Assembly: GCF_036250065.1 (NCBI RefSeq)
Contig: NZ_CP109199.1
Coordinates: 7,500,001-7,564,000 of the forward strand
Length of the DNA stretch: 64,000 nt
Source of the DNA: Micromonospora sp. NBC_01699
GTDB lineage: Bacteria; Actinomycetota; Actinomycetes; Mycobacteriales; Micromonosporaceae
Direction of reading: 5' to 3'
Every line of letters begins with the position of its first letter. Position 1 is the first letter of the stretch. The notes under the pieces were generated by a model. That model saw only the letters and a list, made by a program, of their open reading frames with translations. It made no database searches and was not told the DNA's origin. This document shows positions 7,310 to 14,991 of this stretch, piece after piece. Both the position numbers and the translations under genes were made by a program.

Positions 7310-7795
7310 TCAGAGTACGGGCATCAGTCGGTAGCCGACACCGCGTACGGTCTGCACCTGCGGACCGCCCTCGATGGCCCGCAGTTTGCGGCGCAGTCGC
7401 TTGATCGCGGAGTGCAGGATCGCGGTGTCGCCGAGGTAGGCGCCGCCCCAGACGGAGTCGAAGAGCCGTTCGTAGGTCCAGACCATCAGCGGCGGTCCGA
7501 CCAGCCGGGCGAGCAGCTCGCGCTCCAGCCGGGTCAGCGCCAGCGGCTCCCCCTGCCAGGTGACCAGGTGGCCGCCGGGGTCGACGAGGAGTTCGCCGAT
7601 ACTCACCGGCAGCGCTGGTGACAGCGGGGGTGTACCCGTCGGGACGCCCCCCGGTGGGAACAGTGTCGCCCGCAGTTCCGCCAGGTCCGCGACGATGAGT
7701 ACGCGGCCGAAGTCGTCGAGTCGGCGCAGTACCCTGGCACGAACGGCCGCGTCGGTGGATACGCATACGACGAGCGGTACCTCGGTCTCGGTCAA
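7310..7795 (-). CDS. OmpR-type winged-helix regulator with truncated receiver (copy 1)
   Basis: This 161-residue protein ends in a complete OmpR/PhoB effector domain (about residues 70-161), with LALTRLERELLARL, VWTYERLFDSVWG, AIKRLRRKLRAIEG and VQTVRGVGYRL. The N-terminal 60 residues keep the first strand and helix of a receiver (VPLVVCVSTDAAVRARVLRRL) but lack the phospho-acceptor Asp and the conserved Lys, so it is probably not phosphorylated. A TTG start at 7795 has GGGAGG 6 bp upstream, and an in-frame TGA five codons earlier excludes longer forms. It is 60-65% identical by eye to the gene at 8152. A direct-repeat operator lies at 7925. Confidence 0.85.
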   Translation of the reverse strand: MTETEVPLVVCVSTDAAVRARVLRRLDDFGRVLIVADLAELRATLFPPGGVPTGTPPLSPALPVSIGELLVDPGGHLVTWQGEPLALTRLERELLARLVGPPLMVWTYERLFDSVWGGAYLGDTAILHSAIKRLRRKLRAIEGGPQVQTVRGVGYRLMPVL

Positions 7796-7924
7796 CCGGA
7801 TCCTCCCTCACGCCTCGGCTCGCATCAGCCAACGCGCTTCGGTTGACGGAGTCAACGGCCTGTGGGCACCCTTCAAATTGGATGGGCGCCCTCCCAGGGA
7901 CGTCAAGGTGATCGAATTCAGGCT

Positions 7925-7945
7925 GAATACTGCCCGAATACTGCC
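7925..7945 (-). promoter_or_regulatory. Direct-repeat operator upstream of regulator copy 1
   Basis: On the plus strand GAATACTGCC occurs at 7925-7934 and again at 7936-7945, an 11-bp period; on the gene strand this reads GGCAGTATTC twice. OmpR/PhoB proteins bind tandem direct repeats with this spacing. A near-copy lies upstream of the paralogue, so autoregulation is likely. The rest of the gap 7796-8151 holds a leader homologous to that of copy 2, a GTTGAC-GGA-GTCAAC palindrome (7838-7852), an imperfect hairpin (about 7863-7897) and the terminator at 8095. Confidence 0.6.
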
Positions 7946-8094
7946 AACCCATGGTCTTGATCATGGTCAAAACGTCGACCACTCGCTGGTCAACGCGTAC
8001 CCAGGGGAACCTCGGCAACGACCGCGCTGGCAACCGGATCAGGTGTCGCGGTCGGTGGCCCGGGCCGATCGGCCGAGCGGGCCGTTTTGTCAGA

Positions 8095-8132
8095 GACGGC
8101 CGCCGTACTCCGGTGGGAGTACGGCGGCCGTC
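8095..8132 (-). terminator. Strong stem-loop terminator after regulator copy 2
   Basis: GACGGCCGCCGTACTCC (8095-8111) and GGGAGTACGGCGGCCGTC (8115-8132) pair over 17 bp around a very short loop, starting 20 bp after the stop codon at 8152. The minus-strand transcript then reads TCTGACAAAACGG. It separates the transcription of the two paralogous regulators. Confidence 0.75.
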
Positions 8133-8151
8133 GTCGTTTCCGGGCGCCCGC

Positions 8152-8631
8152 TCAGCCGCCTCGACCGAAGGCGAGCCGGTAACCGACACCCCGTACGGTC
8201 TGCACCTGCGGGCCGCCCTCGACCGCGCGCAGCTTGCGCCGCAGGCGTTTGACCGCCGAGTGCAGGATCGCCGTGTCGCCGAGGTACGCACCACCCCAGA
8301 CCGAGCCGAAGAGCCGTTCGTAGGTCCAGACCCCGACCGGCGGGGTGGCCAACCGGGCCAGCAACTCCCGCTCCAGCCGGGTCAGGGCCAGCGGTTCGCC
8401 GCGCCAGGTGACCAGGTGGCCACCCGGATCGACGCTGAGTTCTCCCAGGTGGACGGGGGCCAGTCCGACTCCCGGCTCGGCGCCCGCACCCGGAAAGAGC
8501 ATCGCCCGCAGTTCCGACAGGTCCGCGCAGATCACCACCGTGCCGAAGTCGTCGAGCCGGCGGACCACCCGCTCACGTACCGCCACATCGGACGACACGC
8601 ACACGACGAGCGGAACCTCATTGTTGGACAC
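8152..8631 (-). CDS. OmpR-type winged-helix regulator with truncated receiver (copy 2)
   Basis: This 159-residue paralogue of the gene at 7310 has the same plan. A receiver stub (VPLVVCVSSDVAVRERVVRRLDDFG) lacks the Asp/Lys switch residues, and an OmpR effector domain follows with LALTRLERELLARL, VWTYERLFGSVWGGAYLGDT and VQTVRGVGYRL. I chose the GTG at 8631, preceded by GGGAGG 6 bp upstream, because the sequence just before it is homologous to the untranslated leader of copy 1. An in-frame ATG at 8712 with an AGGAGG site would add 27 residues and remains possible. It diverges from the large subtilase at 8936, so it may control that gene. Confidence 0.85.
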   Translation of the reverse strand: MSNNEVPLVVCVSSDVAVRERVVRRLDDFGTVVICADLSELRAMLFPGAGAEPGVGLAPVHLGELSVDPGGHLVTWRGEPLALTRLERELLARLATPPVGVWTYERLFGSVWGGAYLGDTAILHSAVKRLRRKLRAVEGGPQVQTVRGVGYRLAFGRGG

Positions 8632-8742
8632 CCGCAACCTCCCCCTCTGCCGCGTGGGGACAGCCAATCCCCTTTGATCGATGGAGTCAACAACGACACC
8701 GGCCGATGCCATGATCTCCTCCTGGCCGCCCAGATCTCGACC

Positions 8743-8763
8743 AGTTACTGCCCGAATACTGGC
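8743..8763 (-). promoter_or_regulatory. Direct-repeat operator between regulator copy 2 and the subtilase
   Basis: AGTTACTGCC (8743-8752) and GAATACTGGC (8754-8763) repeat with an 11-bp period and match the operator at 7925 over TACTGCCCGAATACTG. It sits in the 304-bp divergent region before the secreted protease gene, which also contains a leader conserved with copy 1 (8632-8702). Binding here could serve both directions. Confidence 0.6.
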
Positions 8764-8935
8764 CGACAACTTCCATTGATCACTACCGCTACGCGCCAGA
8801 GCATGACTCCTAGCCGATGTGGGGGATGCTCTGCGTGTCCAACGAGGCCCCTACGCGTGCTACGCGGTGCCGGACAACCCGGTGCCGCGGCAGGCGTCCC
8901 GAACCGATCGGGGCGCCGAAAGTGGGGAGGAACAG

Positions 8936-11900
8936 ATGTCACACCGACCAGAGAGCCGATCAAGACTCTGGCGATCATTCGCCGTCGTCTCGGCTGTCGT
9001 CCTCGGTATCACGGCCCAACCAGCGCTCGCCTTCGCGGCGCCCGCAGCTACCGCGACGATCGACCCGCAGGTGCTCAGCGAGCTGGGCACCAAGGGCAAC
9101 ACCAACTTCACGATCTACCTGCGCGAGAAGGCCAACCTCAGCGCCGCGGCCACGGTCGGGGACGCGGACGCTCGGGCCACCAAGGTCTTCGAGACGCTCA
9201 CCAGCACCGCCGACCGGACCCAGCGCGACCTGAAGGCCACGCTGGACGACCGTAAGGCCAGCTACAAGGCGTTCTGGGTAGCCAACGCCCTCCTGGTCAC
9301 CGGTGGTGACCGGGCGCTGGTCGACACGATCGCCGCACGTCCCGAGGTCGAGCGGATCGCGCCGACCCGGAGCTACGAGCTGATCAAGCCGACCCCGGCC
9401 GACCCGGCGGGTGCGGGCACCAACGCCGTCGAGTGGAACATCGACAACGTCCAGGCCCCCCGGGTCTGGAACGAGCTCGGCGTACGCGGCGAGACCGTGG
9501 TGGTCGCCAACATCGACACCGGTGTGGAGTACACCCACGCCGCGGTCGTCGGCAAGTACCGGGGCAACCTCGGCGGCGGCAACTTCGACCACAACTACAA
9601 CTTCTTCGACCCGGCCAACATCTGTGCCGGGGACACCCCCTGTGACAACAACGGCCACGGTACGCACACCATGGGCACCATGGTCGGCGACGACGGTGGC
9701 GCCAACCAGATCGGTGTCGCCCCCGGTGCGAAGTGGATCGCGGCCAAGGGCTGCGAGACCACCGGTTGCTCCGAGGCGTCGCTGCTCGCCGCCGGCCAGT
9801 GGGTGGTCGCCCCGACCGACATCACCGGCCAGAACCCCCGCCCCGACCTTCGCCCCGACGTGGTGAACAACTCCTGGGGCGGCGGCCGCGGCGACGAGTG
9901 GTACGAGCAGACGGTCGCCGCCTGGCGGGCCGCCGGGATCTTCCCCGGCTTCTCCGCCGGCAACAACGGCACGGCCGGCTGCAACAGCACCGAGAACCCG
10001 GGCGACTACCCCAACGCGTACGGGACGGGCTCGTACGACATCAACAACAACATCTCGTCCTTCTCCGGGCGGGGCACCTCCTCGATCGACGGCTCGATCA
10101 AGCCGAACATCTCGGCCCCGGGCAGCAACGTCCGGTCCAGCGTTCCGGGCGGCGGATACTCGTCGTTCAGCGGCACCTCGATGGCGTCACCGCACGTCGT
10201 CGGCACGGTCGCACTGATCTGGTCGGCCGCACCGGCGCTGCGTAACGACATCGCCGCGACCGAGGCGCTGCTCGACGACACCGCCACCGACGTCTCGGCG
10301 CTCACCTGTGGCGGCACGGTCGACGACAACAACGTCTTCGGCGAGGGCCGGCTCAACGCGTACGAGGCGGTCTTCAACGCCCCGCGCGGTGGCGCCGGTG
10401 AGGTCAACGGCACGGTGACCGAGGCCGACGGCGGCGAGCCGATCGCCGGCGCGACCGTCAGCGTCGGTTCCCGTACCGCCACCACCGGCACCGACGGCGA
10501 GTACACGCTGCGGCTGCCGACCGGCGACGCCACCCTCACCGTGGCGGCGTTCGGCTTCCACACCCAGACCGCCACCGTCGCCGTCCCCGACGGCACTTCG
10601 GTGACGAAGGACTTCGCCCTGGTCGGGGCGCAGTCGGTGACGGTCTCCGGCAAGGTCACCGACGGCTCCGGCCACGGCTGGCCGCTCTACGCCAAGATCG
10701 AGGTGCCCGGTCGGCCCGGTGGGCCGATCTTCACCGACCCGTTCACCGGCCGCTACTCGTTCACCGTGCCGGGCAACGCCACCTACTCGGTCACCACGAC
10801 CGCGAAGGCGGCCGGCTACACCGTGGTGACCAAGGAACTCGTCCTCGAAGGCGCGGCGAAGACCCTGGACATCGCCGTACCGGTGGCGGCGGACTGCCTG
10901 GCGGCCGGTTACTCGGCCACCCTCGGCGCCCCGCTGCTCTCGGAGACCTTCGACGCCGAGGCCACCCCGGCCGGCTGGTCCACGGTCAACCGGACCGAGG
11001 ACGGCGGCTGGGAGTTCGACGACCCGGGCAACCGGGGCAACCTGACCGGTGGCGCCGGCAACTTCGCCATCATCGACAGCGACATCCTGGGCACCAGCAA
11101 CACCCAGGACGCCGACCTGGTCAGCCCGACGCTGAACCTGACCGGGGTGAGCGCGCCGACGCTGAAGTTCAACAGCGACTGGCGGGCGGTCGGGCTCTCC
11201 GACACGGCCGACATCGACATCTCCACCAACGGCACCACCTGGACCAACATCTGGCACCAGACCGCCAGCCGGCGCGGCCCCCGCGTCGAGGAGGTCCCGC
11301 TGACCGGGCTCGCCGGGGCGGCCACCGCCCAGCTGCGGTTCCGGTTCAACGGCACCTACGCCTGGTGGTGGGAGGTGGACAACGTCTCGATCGTCAACCG
11401 GGTCTGCACCCCGCTGCCCGGTGGCATCGTGGCCGGCTTCACCACCGACCAGAACACCGGTGCCGCGCTCAACGGGGTCACCGTCACCAGCGGTGACGCC
11501 CCGGCGGACAAGGGCGTCTCGGCGGCCACGTCGGACGACCCGAACATCGGCGACGGCTTCTACTCGTTCTTCTCCAGCCTGACCGGGACCCACCCGTTCA
11601 CCGCGAGCAAGGCGCCGTACACCTCGGTCACCAAGGGCGTTCCGGTGGTCGCGAACGACGTCCGTAAGGCCGACTTCGCCCTGAAGGCGGGACGGCTGTC
11701 GGTCAGCCCGCCGCAGATCGAGTCGCACCAGCCGTACGGCAGCACCCGCACCGCCAAGGTGACCGTCACCAACACCGGCAACGCGCCGGCGCAGGTGGAG
11801 GTGCTGGAGCGGGACGGTACGTTCGAGCTGCTGTCCCGGCAGGGTGCGGCCCTGAACGAGTACAGCGTGAAGGGGCTCAGCCCGGCCCAGAACGGTGTCG

Positions 11901-13336
11901 CGTACGGCCCGGCCGGTAACTCGGCGGCGGCCGCTCCCGCGGTCGACCCCGCCTGGACCCGGGTGGCCAACACCCCGGCGGCCGTCTTCGACAACGCCGC
12001 CGCCGTGATCGACGGGAAGATCTACTCCGTCGGTGGCGGTAACGCCAGCGGCAACGAGCGCAAGACCTGGGTGCTGGACCCGGAGACCAACGCCTGGAGC
12101 ACGCTGCCCGACATGCCGTCCGGCCGTTCCAAGGCGTCCGCGGCGGCCGTCGGTGGCAAGCTCTACGTGATCGGTGGCTGGAGTGCCAGCGGCACCCCGG
12201 TCGCCACGGTCGACGTGTTCGACCCGGCGGCGGGCTCCTGGAGCACCCTCGCCGGCGTCACCAACCCGGCGGCGCGTTCGGCGGCCGGTACGGCGGTGCT
12301 CGACGGCAAGATCTACCTGGTCGGCGGCTGCGCCGACGGTAGCTGCACCAGCTCGAAGAACACGGTGATCTTCGACCCGGCCGCTGGCACCTTCAGCGTC
12401 GGTGCGGACTACCCGTTCGTCATCGGCTGGATGTCCTGCGGCGGCATCGGTAGCAAGGTCTACTGCGGCGGTGGTACGGCCGGCACGGCGACCACTACCG
12501 ACGCGTTCGAGTACGACCCGGCCGCCAACACCTGGACGGCGCTGCCGGACCTGCCGATCGACCTGTGGGGCTCGCAGTACGCCGCCGCCGGTGGCCTGCT
12601 GGTCATCGCCGGTGGGGTCACCGCGAACTCCGCCACCATCACCAACCGGACGGTGGCGTACGACCCCGCCGCCGGTGCCTGGCAGGACCTGCCGAACGCG
12701 GCGTTCACCCGCTACCGGGGTGCCGGCGCGTGTGGTGCGTACAAGATCGGTGGTTCGCCGAGTTCGTTCGTCGGCTCGGTGGAGACCGAGTACCTCGGTG
12801 GTCTCGAACTCTGTGACCAGGCGGGCGGCGGGGGTGACGTGTCGTGGCTGTCCACGGCGCCGTCCACCTTCACCCTGGCTCCGGGCGCCTCGAAGCAGGT
12901 GACGGTCACCCTGACCGCCACGGCGGACGCCGGTGTCCTCCAGCCGGGTACGTACACCGCCGAGCTGGGTATCGGCTCGGACACCCCGTACCCGGTCTCG
13001 TCGGTGCCGGTGGAGATGAACGTGTCTCCGCCGAACGGCTGGGGCAAGGTCCAGGGCACCGTACTCGGCGAGAGCTGCTCGGGTACGGACGTGCCGGTCA
13101 AGGCGACGATCCGGGCGAACCTGAACGGCAACCCGGCCACCGGTTACACCATCTCCTCCGACGCCGCCGGGGCCTACGGTCTCTGGCTGCCGAAGGGGAA
13201 GTACGACGTGATCGTCGCCAAGGACGGCTGGATCCCCGAGGTGCAGCGGATCACCATCTCGGCCGGCTTCGTCTCGACGATCAACTGGGGTCTGGAACCG
13301 GTGACGCCCTGCGACACCCGGGTGGGCGGGATCTGA
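8936..13336 (+). CDS. Secreted multidomain S8 subtilase with Kelch repeats
   Basis: This 1466-residue protein opens with a basic stretch and signal peptide (cleavage near PALAFAAPA), then an I9-type propeptide (about residues 40-150). The peptidase S8 domain has D194 in ANIDTGVEYTH, H241 in NGHGTHTMG and S415 in SGTSMASPH. After it come carboxypeptidase-regulatory-like domains (about 490-650), a choice-of-anchor-J/MAM-like lectin fold (about 665-820), another such beta domain, a SPD-2/NEW-type domain, five or six Kelch motifs forming a propeller (about 1010-1290) and a C-terminal beta domain. There is no sortase motif. The ATG at 8936 has GGGGAGG 6 bp upstream. It is probably an extracellular degradative protease whose propeller binds substrate or surface. 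It diverges from the OmpR-type regulator. Confidence 0.93.
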   Translation: MSHRPESRSRLWRSFAVVSAVVLGITAQPALAFAAPAATATIDPQVLSELGTKGNTNFTIYLREKANLSAAATVGDADARATKVFETLTSTADRTQRDLKATLDDRKASYKAFWVANALLVTGGDRALVDTIAARPEVERIAPTRSYELIKPTPADPAGAGTNAVEWNIDNVQAPRVWNELGVRGETVVVANIDTGVEYTHAAVVGKYRGNLGGGNFDHNYNFFDPANICAGDTPCDNNGHGTHTMGTMVGDDGGANQIGVAPGAKWIAAKGCETTGCSEASLLAAGQWVVAPTDITGQNPRPDLRPDVVNNSWGGGRGDEWYEQTVAAWRAAGIFPGFSAGNNGTAGCNSTENPGDYPNAYGTGSYDINNNISSFSGRGTSSIDGSIKPNISAPGSNVRSSVPGGGYSSFSGTSMASPHVVGTVALIWSAAPALRNDIAATEALLDDTATDVSALTCGGTVDDNNVFGEGRLNAYEAVFNAPRGGAGEVNGTVTEADGGEPIAGATVSVGSRTATTGTDGEYTLRLPTGDATLTVAAFGFHTQTATVAVPDGTSVTKDFALVGAQSVTVSGKVTDGSGHGWPLYAKIEVPGRPGGPIFTDPFTGRYSFTVPGNATYSVTTTAKAAGYTVVTKELVLEGAAKTLDIAVPVAADCLAAGYSATLGAPLLSETFDAEATPAGWSTVNRTEDGGWEFDDPGNRGNLTGGAGNFAIIDSDILGTSNTQDADLVSPTLNLTGVSAPTLKFNSDWRAVGLSDTADIDISTNGTTWTNIWHQTASRRGPRVEEVPLTGLAGAATAQLRFRFNGTYAWWWEVDNVSIVNRVCTPLPGGIVAGFTTDQNTGAALNGVTVTSGDAPADKGVSAATSDDPNIGDGFYSFFSSLTGTHPFTASKAPYTSVTKGVPVVANDVRKADFALKAGRLSVSPPQIESHQPYGSTRTAKVTVTNTGNAPAQVEVLERDGTFELLSRQGAALNEYSVKGLSPAQNGVAYGPAGNSAAAAPAVDPAWTRVANTPAAVFDNAAAVIDGKIYSVGGGNASGNERKTWVLDPETNAWSTLPDMPSGRSKASAAAVGGKLYVIGGWSASGTPVATVDVFDPAAGSWSTLAGVTNPAARSAAGTAVLDGKIYLVGGCADGSCTSSKNTVIFDPAAGTFSVGADYPFVIGWMSCGGIGSKVYCGGGTAGTATTTDAFEYDPAANTWTALPDLPIDLWGSQYAAAGGLLVIAGGVTANSATITNRTVAYDPAAGAWQDLPNAAFTRYRGAGACGAYKIGGSPSSFVGSVETEYLGGLELCDQAGGGGDVSWLSTAPSTFTLAPGASKQVTVTLTATADAGVLQPGTYTAELGIGSDTPYPVSSVPVEMNVSPPNGWGKVQGTVLGESCSGTDVPVKATIRANLNGNPATGYTISSDAAGAYGLWLPKGKYDVIVAKDGWIPEVQRITISAGFVSTINWGLEPVTPCDTRVGGI

Positions 13337-13366
13337 TCCCGACCCGTTGACCCGCTACTGATCCAC

Positions 13367-13402
13367 GGTGGCCGTCGGACTCACCCGAGTCCGGCGGCCA
13401 CC
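13367..13402 (+). terminator. Terminator hairpin of the subtilase gene
   Basis: GGTGGCCGTCGGACT (13367-13381) pairs with AGTCCGGCGGCCACC (13388-13402), with one mismatch and a 6-nt loop, starting 31 bp after the stop codon. Confidence 0.7.
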
Positions 13403-13440
13403 GCCGTTGTCACGGCAGCTGCGGGCGTACGCCGGAAAGC

Positions 13441-13478
13441 GGATCGCCGCCCGGACCGTTGCGTCCGGGCGGCGATCC
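13441..13478 (-). terminator. Terminator hairpin of the cysA2-sseC operon
   Basis: GGATCGCCGCCCGGAC (13441-13456) pairs perfectly with GTCCGGGCGGCGATCC (13463-13478) around CGTTGC. It lies 19 bp past the sseC stop codon on the minus strand. Confidence 0.75.
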
Positions 13479-13496
13479 GCGATGCTGTCCAGCCGG

Positions 13497-13817
13497 TCAG
13501 AGGACCGTGACGCCGACCTCGTTGATGCCCCGGCCGGCGGTGACCAGGACGTCCCCGTTGCCGTGCCGGGACAGGGCCCGCAGGGTCCAGGTGCCGGGCG
13601 CGGCGAAGAACCGGAACTGGCCCTCGGGCGAGGTGACGACCTCGGCGGTGAACTCGCCGGTGGAGTCGAGCAGCCGGACGTACGCACCGGGAACGGCGTC
13701 GCCCGAGTCGGCCCGGACCACGCCGGTGATGACGGTTTCCCGGTTCAGGTCCAGCCCGGCCGGCAGCGGGGCCGACTGGTCCGGTGCCGCGCAGCTGGCG
13801 GCGGTGGGAGCGGTCAT
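13497..13817 (-). CDS. sseC: SseC-like DUF1416 protein
   Basis: This 106-residue protein matches the DUF1416/SseC family: an N-terminal CAAPDQSAPLPAGLDLNRET followed by a carboxypeptidase-regulatory-like beta sandwich (VITGVVRADSGDAVPGAYVRL to GRGINEVGVTVL). It lies 3 bp behind cysA2, the same pairing as sseC2-cysA2 in mycobacteria, where it accompanies the thiosulfate sulfurtransferase. The Cys near residue 9 could take part in sulfur transfer; this is inference. The operon ends at the strong hairpin at 13441. Confidence 0.88.
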   Translation of the reverse strand: MTAPTAASCAAPDQSAPLPAGLDLNRETVITGVVRADSGDAVPGAYVRLLDSTGEFTAEVVTSPEGQFRFFAAPGTWTLRALSRHGNGDVLVTAGRGINEVGVTVL

Positions 13818-13820
13818 GGC

Positions 13821-14669
13821 TCAGGCCCTCCCCGGCTCGTCGCCGAGCACGATCGGCACGCCGATGAGCGAGCCGTACTCGGTCCAGGACCCGTCGTAGT
13901 TCTTCACGTTCTGGTGGCCGAGCAGCTCCTTGAGCACGAACCAGGTGTGCGAGGAGCGCTCGCCGATCCGGCAGTACGCGATCGTGTCGAGGCTGTCGTC
14001 CAGCCCGGCCTCGCCGTAGATCTTGCGCAGGTCGTCGTCGGACTTGAAGGTGCCGTCCTCGTTGGCCGCCTTCGACCACGGCACGCTGACCGCGGTCGGG
14101 ATGTGACCGGCCCGCTGGGACTGCTCCTGCGGCAGGTGCGCGGGGGCGAGCAGGCGACCGGCGTACTCGTCGGGCGAGCGGACGTCGACCAGGTTCTTGA
14201 CCCCGATCGCGGCGACCGCCTCGTCGCGGAACGCGCGGATGCTCAGGTCCGGCTCCTGGGCGACGTACTGGGTGGCGGGGCGGGAGACCGCGTCGGAGAC
14301 CAGCGGACGGGCGTCCAGCTCCCACTTCTTGCGACCGCCGTCGAGCAGCTTCACGTCGCGGTGGCCGTAGAGCTTGAAGTACCAGTACGCGTACGCGGCG
14401 AACCAGTTGTTGTTGCCGCCGTAGAGCACGACGATGTCGTCGTTGCCGACACCCCGCTCGGAGAGCAGGGCCTCGAACTGCTCCTTGTTGACCGCGTCCC
14501 GGCGTACCGGGTCCTGGAGGTCCTTGCGCCAGTCGAGCTTGATCGCGCCGGCGATGTGGCCGCCGTCGTAGGCCGTGGTGTCCTCGTCAACTTCGACGAA
14601 GACCACGCCCGGGGTGTCGAGGTTCTTCTCGGCCCAGTCGGCCGAGACGAGTGCGGTGTCGCGACTCAT
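13821..14669 (-). CDS. cysA2: Thiosulfate sulfurtransferase (rhodanese)
   Basis: This 282-residue protein has two rhodanese domains: an inactive N-terminal one (about 5-125) and a C-terminal one (about 155-275) with the active-site loop A-Y-C233-R-I-G-E-R. VDVRSPDEYAG opens the second domain and AGHIPTAVSVPW follows. It moves a sulfane sulfur from thiosulfate to an acceptor through a persulfide on C233. An AGGAG ribosome-binding site sits inside the palindrome CCTAATTAGG just upstream, and a Cys-rich leader peptide lies about 165 bp upstream. This suggests control by cysteine supply. The gene is the first of the sulfurtransferase operon. Confidence 0.93.
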   Translation of the reverse strand: MSRDTALVSADWAEKNLDTPGVVFVEVDEDTTAYDGGHIAGAIKLDWRKDLQDPVRRDAVNKEQFEALLSERGVGNDDIVVLYGGNNNWFAAYAYWYFKLYGHRDVKLLDGGRKKWELDARPLVSDAVSRPATQYVAQEPDLSIRAFRDEAVAAIGVKNLVDVRSPDEYAGRLLAPAHLPQEQSQRAGHIPTAVSVPWSKAANEDGTFKSDDDLRKIYGEAGLDDSLDTIAYCRIGERSSHTWFVLKELLGHQNVKNYDGSWTEYGSLIGVPIVLGDEPGRA

Positions 14670-14672
14670 CGA

Positions 14673-14693
14673 ATCACTCCTAATTAGGATGAT
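14673..14693 (-). promoter_or_regulatory. Palindrome CCTAATTAGG overlapping the cysA2 ribosome-binding site
   Basis: CCTAATTAGG (14679-14688) is a perfect 10-bp palindrome inside an imperfect 21-bp one. On the minus strand one arm contains the AGGAG site 7 bp before the ATG. Its AT content is striking in this genome. It may be a repressor operator or a small RNA hairpin that hides the ribosome-binding site. Confidence 0.5.
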
Positions 14694-14834
14694 GGATTGG
14701 TGAGCCAGCGCGAGGTATCGATAGTTTTCGTCGCACCACGCGCGGGACCCAGAACGAGAGGATCACGGGTTCGTGCGACGGCGCCGCTGCCGGGCGTGAG
14801 GAAAATCAGAGGGTACGCGAGAGCAGCCCCGCCG

Positions 14835-14912
14835 TCAGATGACGGGGCGACACAGGCAGGTGGCCACGCGGCACAGGTCGACCGCGCGCCGTTTGGTGAG
14901 GAGCGTCCCCAT
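14835..14912 (-). CDS. Cys-rich leader peptide of the cysA2-sseC operon
   Basis: ATG (14912) to TGA (14835) encodes 25 residues, MGTLLTKRRAVDLCRVATCL then CRPVI. This fits the actinobacterial putative leader-peptide pattern L-T-K-R-R-A-V-D-L-C-R with three closely spaced cysteines (C14, C19, C21). Such short Cys-rich frames act in mycobacteria as cysteine-responsive attenuators: ribosome stalling on Cys codons alters expression of the downstream operon. A -10-like TAAGCT (complement of 14921-14926) lies 8 bp upstream, so the peptide is probably read from a leaderless transcript. The 165 nt before cysA2 would hold the attenuator; I did not resolve its fold. Confidence 0.8.
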   Translation of the reverse strand: MGTLLTKRRAVDLCRVATCLCRPVI

Positions 14913-14991
14913 GGGCAGGGAGCTTACCAGCCGGAAATAAACGCGTCACCAGCCGACCACGATCCGGGAAAGTGCCTCGTCGGGGCCTGGT

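Noticed and set aside
8632..8712. ATG at 8712 as the start of regulator copy 2
   Set aside because: It has a strong AGGAGG, but the corresponding leader in copy 1 has an in-frame stop, and the homology of the two leaders shows this part is untranslated.
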